A stretch of 64,000 nucleotides of DNA from Volvox africanus. Taxonomy: Eukaryota > Chlorophyta > Chlorophyceae > Chlamydomonadales > Volvocaceae. The stretch is taken from contig BSDZ01000015.1 in assembly GCA_030268105.1 (NCBI GenBank), positions 2,693,501-2,757,500 on the forward strand. The letters run 5' to 3'. Positions 1 to 11,460 of the stretch are shown here, piece after piece (the stretch's first letter is position 1; each line of letters begins with the position of its first letter). A program made the translations under genes and the position numbers. The notes below the pieces were generated by a model, which had not been told where the DNA came from, did no database searches, and saw only the letters and a list, made by a program, of their open reading frames with translations.

Positions 1-45
1 CCTCCTCCTCCTCCTCCTCCTCCTCCTCCTCCTCCTCCTCCTCCT

Positions 46-75
<30 letters not shown>
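1..75. repeat. (CCT)n/(CCG)n microsatellite
   Basis: An uninterrupted CCT trinucleotide run (about 1-46) is followed by a CCG run (about 47-74). On the minus strand it would encode poly-Gly (GGC then GGA codons) continuing from an open His/Gln-rich stretch, so it may sit inside a coding exon of the WDR11-like gene. That reading is not proven. Confidence 0.95.
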
Positions 76-77
<2 letters not shown>

Positions 78-3000
78 TAATTCAGCGGTGTGAAAAGGTC
101 TCTGGGCTGACTGGTGTTGGAGTTGGTGCTGGTGTTGCGCGTGTGGATGTGGTGAGGGGGAATGTGCCAAGGGGCCCAAGGGGCCATGCTGGCCGCCCCC
201 CAAGTGAACGACACCGGAGTTGCTCGCTCTGGCATGGTTGTGTGTGTGGCTATGGTTATGGCTGTGCGTGTGTGTATGGGTTTGGGATTGGCCCGGGGAT
301 AGGAAGGCGGCTCGGAGGCGCTGGGTAGCCTCATGGATGAGATGAGGCGTGGCCTGGGTGGAGTAGAAGATGGAACAGAAGACGGATGGAGGGGGCTTCA
401 ACTTACAAAGGACGGACGGACGGACGGACGGACAAGGGGGGCCGGGAGGAGGAAAGGTGAGGTAGGGGGGGGGGGGAGTGCAAACGGAAAAGTGATGAGA
501 TCAACCCTTTCAACCCCAACACCCCTCAGCTCACAGACGCCCAAGGGCGATGTGAACGTGAGGAGGGAGATGTCCACTTCCTAACTGCCACATCCTTTGG
601 TTAGGGATGACATATATGTCTCATACAGACATACAGACATACACGTTGGACTATGGTTATAAGAGCTCGTACACCACGGACCTGCATAGAACCGCCGGTT
701 CCCACGAGAACACCAGTCCCCAGCCCGCCGCCTCCTGCGCCGCCGCCGCCGCCGCCGCCGCCGCCCCCTAGTCCCCCCGATGCGCCTCCAAGAAGCCCTC
801 CGCCGTGACAGCGCCACAGCCCCCCGCAGACGGCCAACAGTGTGGGCGGCTGTTTGCTGCCTCGAAGCGCGGGCGGAGTCAACCGCCCTGAGTGGACCAA
901 CTGGTAGCGGAGCTCTCCTGGCACAATGACGGCAGCAGAGGAAGAGAGGGGAAGGGAAGGGGGAGGGAGAAAAGGGGCAAGGCGAATGAACTGAATCCTG
1001 ATGCTCATGATGAAGGAACGAGGACTAACCGTGAAGGTCGGATGATGGCTGACGTCGGCCAAAAAAAGGAGGGGGAAGACGAATAAACGAGACATTCTAC
1101 CGTTGTAGACACTGCTGTAAAGAATGACTTGGGGGAGGGGGAGGGAGCAATCCAAGCATGCAACAAATTTTGAGGGTTTGAAGGAGGTAGTCGGGGGAGG
1201 TGAAGAGAGGTGGAGGCGAAAGGTCGCGGCGAAGAGGATTAGAGGCGGAGGGGAGGGGGGACAGCGGCGGAGGCGGAGGGGACGCGGAGGACGACAACCC
1301 GTCATTTGACAAATCCCAAAATCCGAATAAGCCCCACCTGGTGATCGGACAAACACAGACAAGCCCCCATCCACGTGGCCGACGTACAGGCAATCGCAAC
1401 CGCCTTCATCGCCGGTACCCGCGCTAACGCCACTGCCGTACCCCCCTAAGATAGCCGAGAATGGCGCACATCCCGGGGGCAGCGGCCTGGAAGCGACTGG
1501 CGTGCTCAGCTCCGTGTCGTACACAACAATCTCCCTGCATCGTCGTACACACGAGGTGGAGCAATGTAGCTGACGGTGTATGCGCTTTAGAGAGATACGC
1601 TGGGGGAAGGGGGGGAGATTGCTATGCTTGTTGATCAGAAAATGATCAACAAGCATAATTCTTTTACTTCGGTTTCTTTAGATACGCTGGACTATTAAGG
1701 ATGGCAGCGACGGGAAGAAGCTGCATGCTATATGAGCTAGCTGTAAGAGAAGCCGAACGAATGGGGAAGGCTGGGCGGACAATCCGCATTGTTGTGACAT
1801 CAAGGCCCCAAAAACCTAAGTCTTGTAATTTTGTGTGATTATCTGAGGGGCCGTGTGATTAGCCGCGCCAGAAGAAGTAGATGATGCGACATAGGACAGA
1901 AAAGAAGCATAGGGCCTGGCCTCTGCACCTCTTATGACCCGTGGGTCACTGGTCACTGGTTTTTAGCAGCCTCTTCAGCTCGTCCCCAAAAGGCGCACCT
2001 AGGGAAAAGCAGGAAGAGCAGCCCCCGGGTGGCGCAGAAGTGGGGGTAGAAGACCACGCCATTGTGGCTCGGGGAGGATGTCGCTGCGAAAGGTAACCGC
2101 GGGGATGGGGGGAGTGATGGGGTAGGGTTGCAGTGGCGGGAATGGGGGAAGTGATGGGATGCGACAAAATAATACTGGTTGAGACAGAACTGCGCTGCGA
2201 GGGGCGACGCTGTGCAAGGATTAGGTTCTACCCCCTCCCCCTCCCCTTCTCCCTTCCCTCCCCCTTCCCGCTCCCAGAGCCGCATCCTCGCAAACCGTTA
2301 CGGGCGGTCAGGGACCTGCCTCACCGCATGCCACTTCATCCGTTGTCCTCATCTCACCCCATCCCCGCCCCATCCCGCCCGCCCCTTGCCCATGAATCTG
2401 TATCACGCACGTACCCGCACCCCCCGGCGCCAGTCGGTGAGTCCGCATCTCCACCCGGCCCCCAGCAGGATCCTCCAGCGTCAGCAGCTCCAGGGCCCCC
2501 TGGTTGCTACTGACGGCCAGGTAGCGGCAGTCCAGCGGGTCAACCTGAACGACAGACAACAACGGACCAACGACGTGGGTGGATGAGGGGCTCGCAATGC
2601 AGGGCACTCATTGGGTAGCTGTTTGTTGCGGGGTTCACTCCGAGCCCTAAATAAAAATTATTTTCCGGTAGGCCCGGGAACTCTGTCCGGCTAGGCCTAG
2701 GCCCTAGAATGGTTTGGAAGCATTCGGACCAAAAACAAAACGTTTCCCTCCTCACATAAACTTCGTTTTGTTGCATGGTAAGTAAATGATGGTGATGGTG
2801 GTGGTGATGGTGGTGATGGGGATGGGGATGGGGATGTCTGGAGTGGGCTGGGGCCGCGCGATCCGCAGGACAGGCGGGTTTGGACAGTTCACCCCACCCC
2901 CCCTTAAGGAGCGAGTCAGGACTCGGCTTTGGGAAGACACCTCACAGGCTGGGAGCAGCACCCGAGCTGGGGGCTGCGGAATATTGACCGCGGGGCCCTC

Positions 3001-6000
3001 TGCCAGGTGGCCATTAGTTCATCGAACGAATCAATATCTGAGCTCCTCTCCCCAGCTCCAGTCCCAGGCCCCCTAGCCTGAGATGCGGTTAACCGACCTC
3101 TGCTGCTGCCGCGTCCATAACGCCCTACCTGCAGCCCCTGCCACACGTCGGGCGCAGGCAGCGCCCTCTTCCACAGTATCGCGCCACCTGCGGGAATGCC
3201 ATGAACAAAGGAGGTGAAAGAGAAGGGCGGAAGAAGGGTATGAATTGGCGAAAGGATATATCCGGCCCTTTTTCCCTACCTCCTTATGGTAGACAACAAG
3301 AGAGTAAATGCGTCCTAATAATTATGTACGACGAGTGCAGTTCGTAGTCGTACATTTCCGCATTCGTACCTTTTGTATCCCACAACAACAACAGCCCAGG
3401 GGACAGCAGCACCGCCAGCACCGCCGCCGAGGACATCACCCAGGCCAGACCAGCTACTGCGCCTTCGCCGACGGCCGCCGAACCCCCGCCGCCGCCGCCA
3501 GCACCGCCGCCTGGGCCGCCGCCACCGCCAGCACTGCCGTTGATGTTGGCAGCTCCAACGCTGCTAACCGACACGCCAGGGACGTCGCGGCCCCGGGCAA
3601 CCGTTCGAATGTGATCTCGTACGACAAAGTGATCCTGAAATGTAACGAAATGAAATAAAGAAATCCAGTGACTTGGAATGTGAGCGCCGTGTAGCTCATG
3701 CCGCTCATATGTGACGCGGAGTGCACCGAGAAGATGGCTGGGTCGGATGTGAGTGGGGTGCGGAAAGCAAATTTGCTCAGTAATGTAATCGCAAGTCACT
3801 CGACCTTCTCCTACCGCATAACACAAATCTCTCGCTGGCTGCTCGGCAAACATTCCACTGTCTATTTTTCAGTTCGGTCAAAGAGAGATGGCTTGACAGC
3901 CCCAATCACAGTCCCATCCCTGTCGCTTCATTGCACAGTACGGCACGTCCCCCTCCCCGTGTCTGTTGCGCAATACACTTTATCCCCCCCCCAAATACAC
4001 GTAAGAAATCCAAACCGCATTCCCGCAAGCTCTCGGACTTTGTGGCACGGTGCTTGGCAGCGAGGCTACCTAGTCTCCAAATCCTAAATCCCCACCCCTG
4101 GCTTCAGCTCTAACCCTCTCTTCATAGCGAGCACTCAGAGCCCGCACCTCCAACCGATTTACGATGCCGCCCGACAGCAGCGACCACACCACCACACCAC
4201 CGGCCGCATCCCCCGACGCCAGCCTGCGACGACAGATGAGCGAACTGAGATAAAGACAGAAATACATAGACAGGCAGGCAGACAGACGGGCAGACAGGCA
4301 AACAAGACGAGTCGCCGTGGCCAGCCATTGCCTGGACGACGGACGTGAGCAAACTTGGATACATACATACATATATAAATGTATTATATGTTTGTTACTT
4401 CATATGGTATATATATATAACATATACAGTAACGAACGCAGGGTATATTATATAAATATAATATATATGCTATGTATAATATACCCTGCGTTCGTTACTG
4501 TCTGCGTTACGGAACTTTCGAAGACATCTTGGGGAATGAATTCGTATGCAAGTATACGCCAGGTAACACACAACGCCAGGTTGCCGTACCTGAGATGGCT
4601 GCCATGACTCTTTAGATCCCGCGAGTGGCAGTCCGGGCACCTGAGTGACGAGCAGGAGGTCAGTGGAGGGACCAGAGAGGGGTGATCAGAGAGGAACCCG
4701 AAATACGCAGATCCGGTGATGGTGTGCGTGGGGCCAAGTCAGGGTGGGGCAATCCAGTGGGGGCAGCCTCAGCAGTTGGGTGGACATTGCATTACAACAA
4801 CCGGAGACGCCTCCAACGAGGCTATCCAAGTGAACGCACCAACAGCAACAGTGAATGTATACATACATACATATATATATATATGTGTGTGTGTATATAT
4901 ATGTGTATGTATATACATATATATACACATACATACATATATATACACACATATATATACAGATACATACACACATACATACATATATACACACACATAT
5001 ATATATTATATAAGCGGTGAATGTAAAGCGCGGTAAAACCAACGACCCCGCGGAGAATTGAAGTTGCAACGAGGGAGGAGGAAACAACAGAATCAGATCC
5101 CCCGAGCTTGCCCAAAGCGCAGTTCCACTAAGGTTTCTGTTTCCAGATGATTCCGTTCTGAAGCAACGGAATTATAATTATGCTCTGGGGCATTGGATCC
5201 TTTGGGGTAGGGCTGCCCGACTAAAGCCCTGCGCCTTCCTCCATCCTCTGATGCACACATCTGTTTGTATGTTCTTGTCGACTTCTTGCCTGCTAAGAAC
5301 ACAAGCGCTGGGTCCCGACTTCCATTACCTCTGGCTTAGGCCAAACACCAAACACTCCATGCACGCTCGGGCTGTAATTCCCCCCAGCAGATTCCCCCCA
5401 GCAGATTCATCCCAGCAGATTCATCCCAGCAGGGCCTTGCGTTCGAAGACGGTTCACTGAATTGGCAAATCCCGTGCTGATCCGAAAGGCCTTGGTACGG
5501 GCATCCTGCCCTCTGGCACAAACCCTACCCTAACCAGAACCGCCCTTCTACATCGGCGTACCATTTGACCGATGTGACCGCATGGTTCCTATGTCCACCC
5601 TGGAGCAGGCAAGCTAACTGCAACTCTTGCACCTGAAAGGCAGAGGTGGGTAACAGAGGTAGGAGGAGGGAAAAAGCGGGAAACACGGCTTCCTGGCTCG
5701 CTTATTTAACAGGACAGAGACGGGTTTGAGGAAGGAGTAGCAGGACTTTGGGCAGGAACTATGCTTCTGGCCAAATGCTCATCCCATTCAACGTTTCCGT
5801 CATGCGGTTAGCAACCAGGGGCGCAGGAGATGATTGTAGTCGCTTAACTGAACGCGTAGAATCGCGCTTACCTCAACAATAGCGATACTTGATCCAACTC
5901 CATACGCAAAGAGTTGTGTTTCAAGAAGGTCCGCAGCGCCCTGATTGGATTTAGTTGCTGGGCATGGGAGTACGCCTACAACTTCTAGGCTCGACAAATG

Positions 6001-6045
6001 CATCTCGCGCTCCGTATGGGGCATGATACTCGAAAATGTTAACAT
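1..6045 (-). CDS. WDR11: WDR11-like WD40-repeat protein, 5' part (runs off left edge)
   Basis: Minus-strand gene assembled from exons 6045-5872 (start ATG at 6045 or 6024), 5632-5562, 4640-4590, 4223-4148, 3634-3370, 3187-3129, 2544-2415, 2083-1999, 1534-1338 and 917-682. All junctions are GT..AG and the phases agree. The order of WD40-like pieces matches my recollection of the WDR11 N-terminus: an opening [12 protein letters not shown] segment, then AVTSVKW, then [17 protein letters not shown], then a [15 protein letters not shown] blade, then [16 protein letters not shown], then LFLLFPREIVVYD. WDR11 forms a twin beta-propeller complex acting in endosome-to-Golgi vesicle capture in animals. 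The later exons carry Gly-rich runs encoded by CCG/CCT microsatellites, an oddity for the family. The end of the last listed exon and everything left of 682 are uncertain. An open His/Gln-rich frame at about 270-60 may be a further exon. Introns are 200-900 bases and rich in simple repeats. Confidence 0.72.
411..434. repeat. (GGAC)n tetranucleotide run
   Basis: About six tandem copies of GACG/GGAC occur in a G-rich part of a probable intron. Confidence 0.9.
1623..1657. repeat. Perfect 15-bp hairpin, 5-base loop
   Basis: Arms 1623-1637 and 1643-1657 are exact reverse complements around the loop gaaaa. It lies in the intron between the WDR11-like exons at 1999 and 1534. Confidence 0.9.
4426..4501. 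repeat. 27-bp perfect inverted repeat (foldback or MITE-like)
   Basis: Arms 4426-4452 and 4475-4501 are exact reverse complements, beginning with acagtaacgaacgcaggg and separated by 22 AT-rich bases. It sits in the WDR11-like intron between exons at 4590 and 4223. It may be a very small foldback element or the remnant of an AT-rich hairpin insertion. No target-site duplication is obvious. Confidence 0.9.
4855..5008. repeat. AT/CATA-rich microsatellite block
   Basis: Compound (ATAC)n, (AT)n and (GT)n repeats make up about 150 bases of a WDR11-like intron. Confidence 0.95.
5381..5434. repeat. 14-bp minisatellite, about 4 units
   Basis: The unit cccagcagattcat recurs in tandem with slight changes in the first units. 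It lies in the WDR11-like intron between exons at 5562 and 4640. Confidence 0.9.
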
Positions 6046-7977
6046 CAGAGACTAATCCTGACTTCATGTGCGTAACTGTTATCTTGCGCACATACTTTCA
6101 CACTGAGCGTCGAGTACGGTACGATGCAAGCGGAGATTATTTCTAATCCCCTACTCGATCATTATTCGTCCCGAAATACGGATACATATAGCTTCTTCGG
6201 ATGCCAGCGCTGGTTCTACCAGCGTATGACCAACAAATCCCTAATGGCGCCTTCGTATGCCTGGTCCAGAGCTGCGAAACCCTTGCAGAATACTTAGGAT
6301 TTGAGAGCACAGCTGAAAATGAATGCGGTGCATGGCGGAAGGCCAACTGCCTAAGTCACGGCTCCTGCAGTACACAGCTCAACTGTTATGCAATCGAAGG
6401 CAGCTGCCAAATGCCCAAGTTCCAACTTCCAAGTCTGACTCCCGAGCGCCAAGCTGCTAACTACGCACCATTGTCCAGTACGCGAGAAAAAGCCATTCGT
6501 ATTGCTCTTTGATAATTTAAATGGCGAATCCATTTTGCCACAAGCATGATGATTACACCATCCAGTACAGTTCCGAACCAAGGTACACGCAACTCCCCAT
6601 TGTTTCTGAGGCCATCGATTTACCAAAGCCAAGCCAGCATGCACTAACCAGCATGGCTTTGCTTTTTAAACTGGATTATCTTCGCATGTTGTCCACCTAC
6701 TGTCCACTTAACCCTACCTAACTTCCCATCAGTATTAGTAACCTAATCAACTTTCAGCGCACACAACCATCCAACCGTTCAGGCAATCGTTATTCATTTC
6801 TTCATCGAGACCTTCCAATGGCTGTCACAAACCGTTATTATTAAAGAACCGCATCGTTTCCCTGACAAGGTTACACCGCAGAATTGCATATTCTGCGGGG
6901 CTCGATTGCTCCCTGCCGCACTAATAGTGGACGGGTTGAGACGGGGACGACGGGTCAGTATCTCGGGGGGTCGCCTTCCAGACGTTTCCAAACATCGGGT
7001 AAGGGCATCAGGTCAGCCGTGGCTAGCCAGATGCCCTTCTAATGCCCAACTCCTGCCCGGCGCATTCACAGTAGGTTTGCACCTTTTCGTAGGAACGCAA
7101 GCGTGCACGGATAGGCCTGCTGCTTAAGAATTCTTTGATGTACCCCATCAAAACACGCTTTGTAAATATTCATGGTGCCTCATCTGGTACGTCCGGCGAT
7201 CCAGGTTATCCCTCCATTCATACGCGTTGACGCACTATACCTTAGCTTTTTATCCAGGGTGTTGAATGGCGCACGACTGGGTTAGGGTTTGTCCATTACA
7301 TGATTAAATACATTCTTTTGCCTCACGCGACTTGAAGCCAGCATTTCACAGGAGCACTTGCATCGGGTCCGATGTTATGAGCAGCCCCAACACGATCAAC
7401 TTATAAGATGCAAGAACGCGAATGAAAGAAACGTTGTACCACGCAAACCCACTTCACTCTGCTTCATCGTTCTATCAGCTTGAGCACGAGCATGCATCTG
7501 CTATTTTGCGTCATGGAAACATTTTAAATCTTATCACTATGCCTCCCACAATCTTAACGCTCCATTCCTGACATGAAACGGTGCACGCTACGACTCAAAA
7601 GCGTCCGTCCAAAGCATACTCTGGTATGAGAAAATCGCCCCCAACATAGAAATACGGATGCGCCCCACAAAGACAAAGATGCACATACTGTCTTCTCGTC
7701 GAGGAGTGAATGCAGTCAATAGTTCGTCGGTTCATGCTCCCCCAATTCACCCCACCTTAGAACTTAACCCTTTCACAAGGTCAGCAATGCAGGAGCCATT
7801 ATCCTCCAGGTATATGTATCCTATACCGAATCCCAGATTACTGAGCACAGCCCAGCGAAATTTCGCAGTGGGAACATTTCACAGTTCAAGCTGTTCGGCA
7901 ATACTTACGCAAATACCCTTACGCACGCTGTGAATCGTTGCCCCATATACAGAACAGAATCCCTACCAGCCAAGGTA
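6046..7977. other. Intergenic region, no gene recognised
   Basis: About 1.9 kb between the start of the WDR11-like gene and the stop codon of the GT69-jacalin gene. Open frames are short and show no family resemblance. It holds one copy of a dispersed repeat (6843-6935) also found at 12918-13010. The WDR11-like promoter should lie in its left part, but no core element is identifiable. Confidence 0.6.
6843..6935. repeat. Dispersed repeat, copy 1
   Basis: It aligns by eye with 12918-13010. Shared blocks include gaaccgcatc, ccctgaca, cttgattgc (here ctcgattgc) and ccctgccgcacta (there ctctgccacta). The copies are diverged, so this is an old family. Confidence 0.6.
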
Positions 7978-10900
7978 TTACTCCTTCGGCGTCCAAACCA
8001 ACGTCACGGATCGCACCAGCTTGTCTGCTGTGCCTGCAAAGGATATTAACCGGTACTTTCCTGCCCGGGACGCATCACCAGGGCAAGGCGTTGCCCATGC
8101 GTAACTGCCATGATCAGGTTCAATCACACCCATGGACACATTCCGCCCCATGCTAGTGGTGAGCAACATGCCCGAAACCGACTTTTCCGTGAAATAAACG
8201 ATGACGTGGTCAATGGTCTCACCGCTGCTGAGCGTTACCGTGCTGGTATCATTTGGCGTCCCATGGGAAGGTCCAGGCTTAGATCCATACGCCACCTGTA
8301 GGCTTTGCAACGCCGTCGTATTGCTGTAGGTAATTGCAGTAATGGGATTTTGTCCGAAGACAGAGAGAGACAAGTCGTCAAATGCCATGCCTTCATTTGT
8401 TGCACCGTAGGGACCCATGATAAAATTGCACATCGCTGGCTTCGACAGGGTCGTAGAGGGCTGCTTCAAATGCTCCAGGAAGATGTCAGTGTAGTTGACG
8501 GAGGCAAGATCGACGGTCCGGTACTTCTCCAAATCAGCTTCTTCGGCATATTTTTCTGCCAGCAGAAAAAACACAGGACAAAAATCGCTTCCTGGTCCTA
8601 AGAATGATTGACAATGTTGAGTTCGGGCCAGGCCATACAGATCCTCGTCAGGCCATGACCACTACACCTTATACGTAACGCGTTTTCAATCAGTTCACTA
8701 CATACGGGTGAAGGGTTCACGGTACCTAAAGCGGCCGCTTCACTCGGTTCTTTAGAATACGGCATTTCAAAACCAGTGCATAGCAATTTAGTAGTACCGA
8801 TGCCTTCCCCCAAAGCACATGTCCCTGGCTGTTGTAAGCACAAGTGCTTTCTAGGCAATACGCCATGAGAAATATAGGGCTGCTAGCCTTCCGCTAGCCA
8901 TGCTAATGATTGGCAACGATGATGGCAACGAGTAAAATACTTTAAAAGAGTACGTCAAGAGTTTGCGTTAGGATAGAGCAAAATGGCTTACTTAAGGGTA
9001 CCCATGTCATCTTCATGCAGCTCTTTGTGTCTCGCCACAAGCTACGCAGTTCATCTAATGCACCGCTGCGATAGACGAGAGACCAGGGCACCTTCGCGCC
9101 AACACCTCCAGGAAGCTTTCCGTGAAACTCCTGCAGGTCACCGGAGGGGACACACGCTTGCCAACCGCACGTAAAGGAAATGATCCACGTCCAAGGATAT
9201 CGGATCGGCGGAGGTTGTTACCTTTGTCCAGACCAGGTACGACACGCGTACTGACGGGTCAACGACAACATTTGTTGCGCCAAGTCGCCGGTAGTCCTCG
9301 CAGAACAAAGAGCACTCACTAATATCGTACTCTCCCTCGACCGTCAATGAGGAGCGGAACTTCAGGCCTGAATAGTAACTGCTTCGTGAATACCGTAAAT
9401 GTAAGGAAATATGGAATGCAAGGACGTACCTCGTGTAAGATGGGTAGCGTTCAGAATTACCATGCCATTCCAACAACACTTCGCTGGAATTGGTAGCCCA
9501 CGGTGCAGGAGATCAATCGTGCGGTAGTCACGGGCGATCGGATCTGTTTTTCCGTACTGCAGTAGGCAAAAAGTTCAATCTTACAGACAAGAACCCATGT
9601 CACTAGGAACGTTTCCTCAAATATTCGATCCACTCACCGGGTTTCCGCCAATGTCACGAGAGACCCACGTGTCTGCAAGCAGGAATCAGTGGCATGAGGC
9701 GGTGGCCAGGACTCTCAATTCTTACGTCACACCTTGTCCGGGGATACCTACCATAGAACTCGTAACGAGGCTTAATTTTGGCGGCTTGTACCCGAGCGTC
9801 AGCTGCAGCCTGCCGCGCAGCTTCCTCAACATGGACTTTCGACATGTGCTCTACGGCGGTTTGCCATGTCGTGGCCGAGCCATCGGTCGCTATTGTTTGC
9901 ACTGAACTGGTAGCCGCCTGCATCAAACGTCGTCGCAAGAAGCGCTGAGTAACACCGCTGACGCGACCCTTCTTGTTTCCAATCCAGACCTGCAGGCAGC
10001 CCATACGCCATGTGCGGTGGGTTCCTTCACCCGCACGTACCAGCGAAATACTGGTTGTGTTTGTGGTTAATGTATTACCTCAAAATCCAATCCACAAGCA
10101 ACGTCGGCTTCAAAGGCAGCCAGCCGCAGCATATCAGGAGCACAAAAGAACACTGCGGCAGGACAGCGCATAAACGGGGTGAGAGGCAGCGGTCAGTCCA
10201 GGCCAGAAACATCCCCAGAACGTGGGTGACTAAGTGCAGCACACGGGACGGCAGTTATCTCCAGTTATACATGACGGCATTTCGTACATCTTACAGGTCA
10301 AGAAACCCCATTTCGAACTGACCATCGTTAATAAAAATAACGTAGTCATACGTTCCTGGCGCGCTTGTGTAAACAGGCTCCATTGCGGCATTTCGGAGGG
10401 ACGCCAGGTACTGGACGCAAGATAGGAGTAATTGTGTTAGGAACCACAAGCAATTTGGGTTTGTGAGCAAATTAGAAGACTTGAATTTGACGTACCTCGA
10501 TACGGTGCTGCTTGTAGAATGCCCCGGAAAATGGATCCATGAGAGTCTGACGTGTCAATACACCGTTGATAACGACCGTGTTAGGAATACCCGCAGCAGT
10601 CCAAAGGGCTTCCGCAACCCGAAGCCATGTGACAGTGGCGTCCTGGCTGCCACTCTCATAAATTGAGATGCTGGACGTCGATTTGAAGTTCAGTTGAGTG
10701 GTCACGTTGTGGAAGTATGCTTGCTGAAGCAAAGGGTCATTCCTCAGCAGGAGAGCAAGCCGTAGGACCTCCAGAATCCAAAACTGCAAGCGAGGCCTGT
10801 ACCGTTAGCGCACAGCCATGCTGCCGCAACCTTCGCTGAGTTCATGTGCAAACCCATAAACCCCCAAGTGCGAATACACCCGTCAGTGCTTGACAGTATG

Positions 10901-11460
10901 TATGCTGATAGACTCACCGGCATAATTGCCTCACATTCATAAAGGTTAGCTGCAATAATGTAATTTAGGGGCCCTGGGGATCCATGTGGTGTATTAGGAT
11001 GCTGAAGGCATTCAGCGGCCGTGCCTAGCTCGCGGATAGAGGCTAACAGGTCAACTGCAGCCGGTAAGTGTTCTTGAGCTGCAGGTGGAATATCTTTAAT
11101 CACCCGCAGAGCTCGTTCCAGAGGAACTGGTGGGAGCGTGCAAGCTGCTGCTGAGATCGCCATAGCAACGGCTTCAGGCTGCGCCTGAGCCTTTTCACGG
11201 ATTTCTTTTGCAATCACAACCAATCGTTGTAACTTCTCCGGCTTTTGCTCAGGAGCCTGCGTAAACCATCCTTGCACATCAAATGAATTGCTGAAGCAAT
11301 AGGAGGGCGCAGCCAGCTTTACCATCGGCATAAAAAACCCAAGATCGTCCTCCTCTTCTTTGGGGGCATTGTCAGCGCGTAGCTGAGCGATGCTTAGTAG
11401 CATCAACGCGACGACAAGGCTGTGAACAGTCATACGTCTACAGCAGCGCCTACGAATCAT
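7978..11460 (-). CDS. Secretory GT69 (CAP59/CMT1-like) glycosyltransferase with C-terminal jacalin-like lectin domain
   Basis: Eleven exons: 11460-10918, 10783-10496, 10410-10323, 10152-10079, 9989-9752, 9672-9638, 9556-9430, 9367-9222, 9130-8992, 8824-8726 and 8555-7978. They sum to 2355 bases, or 784 residues, with consistent phases. Residues 1-30 form a signal peptide or signal anchor (basic start, then a VVALMLLSIAQL core). A helical stem follows to about 190. The catalytic region shows the family landmarks in order: SIYESGSQD (about 221), SLRNAAMEP, YDYVIFINDVFF (298-309), ADVACGLDF, DTWVSRD (411), CCWNGMVILNA (449-459), ECSLFCEDYRRLG (482-494) and VDPSVRVSY. GT69 includes fungal alpha-1,3-mannosyltransferases of capsule and glycan synthesis. 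Residues 640-784 have the jacalin pattern: GPYGA, FDD, ITAITY, LQVAYGS, V.LSSGE.IDHV, ending SVTLVWTPKE. Exon 5 adds a 79-residue helical insert between GLDF and DTWV. It could be partly intronic, using an alternative AAG acceptor near 9773. Substrate and linkage are unknown. Confidence 0.8.

Noticed and set aside
601..1656. 351-residue minus-strand open frame
   Set aside because: It is two exons of the WDR11-like gene (1534-1338 and 917-682) joined by an intron that happens to stay open. It is not a single-exon gene.
3284..3634. Apparent C-terminal transmembrane helix ([18 protein letters not shown])
   Set aside because: The hydrophobic stretch is a WD40 blade strand of the WDR11-like protein. 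The exon continues by splicing at 3370 and the stop beyond it is intronic.
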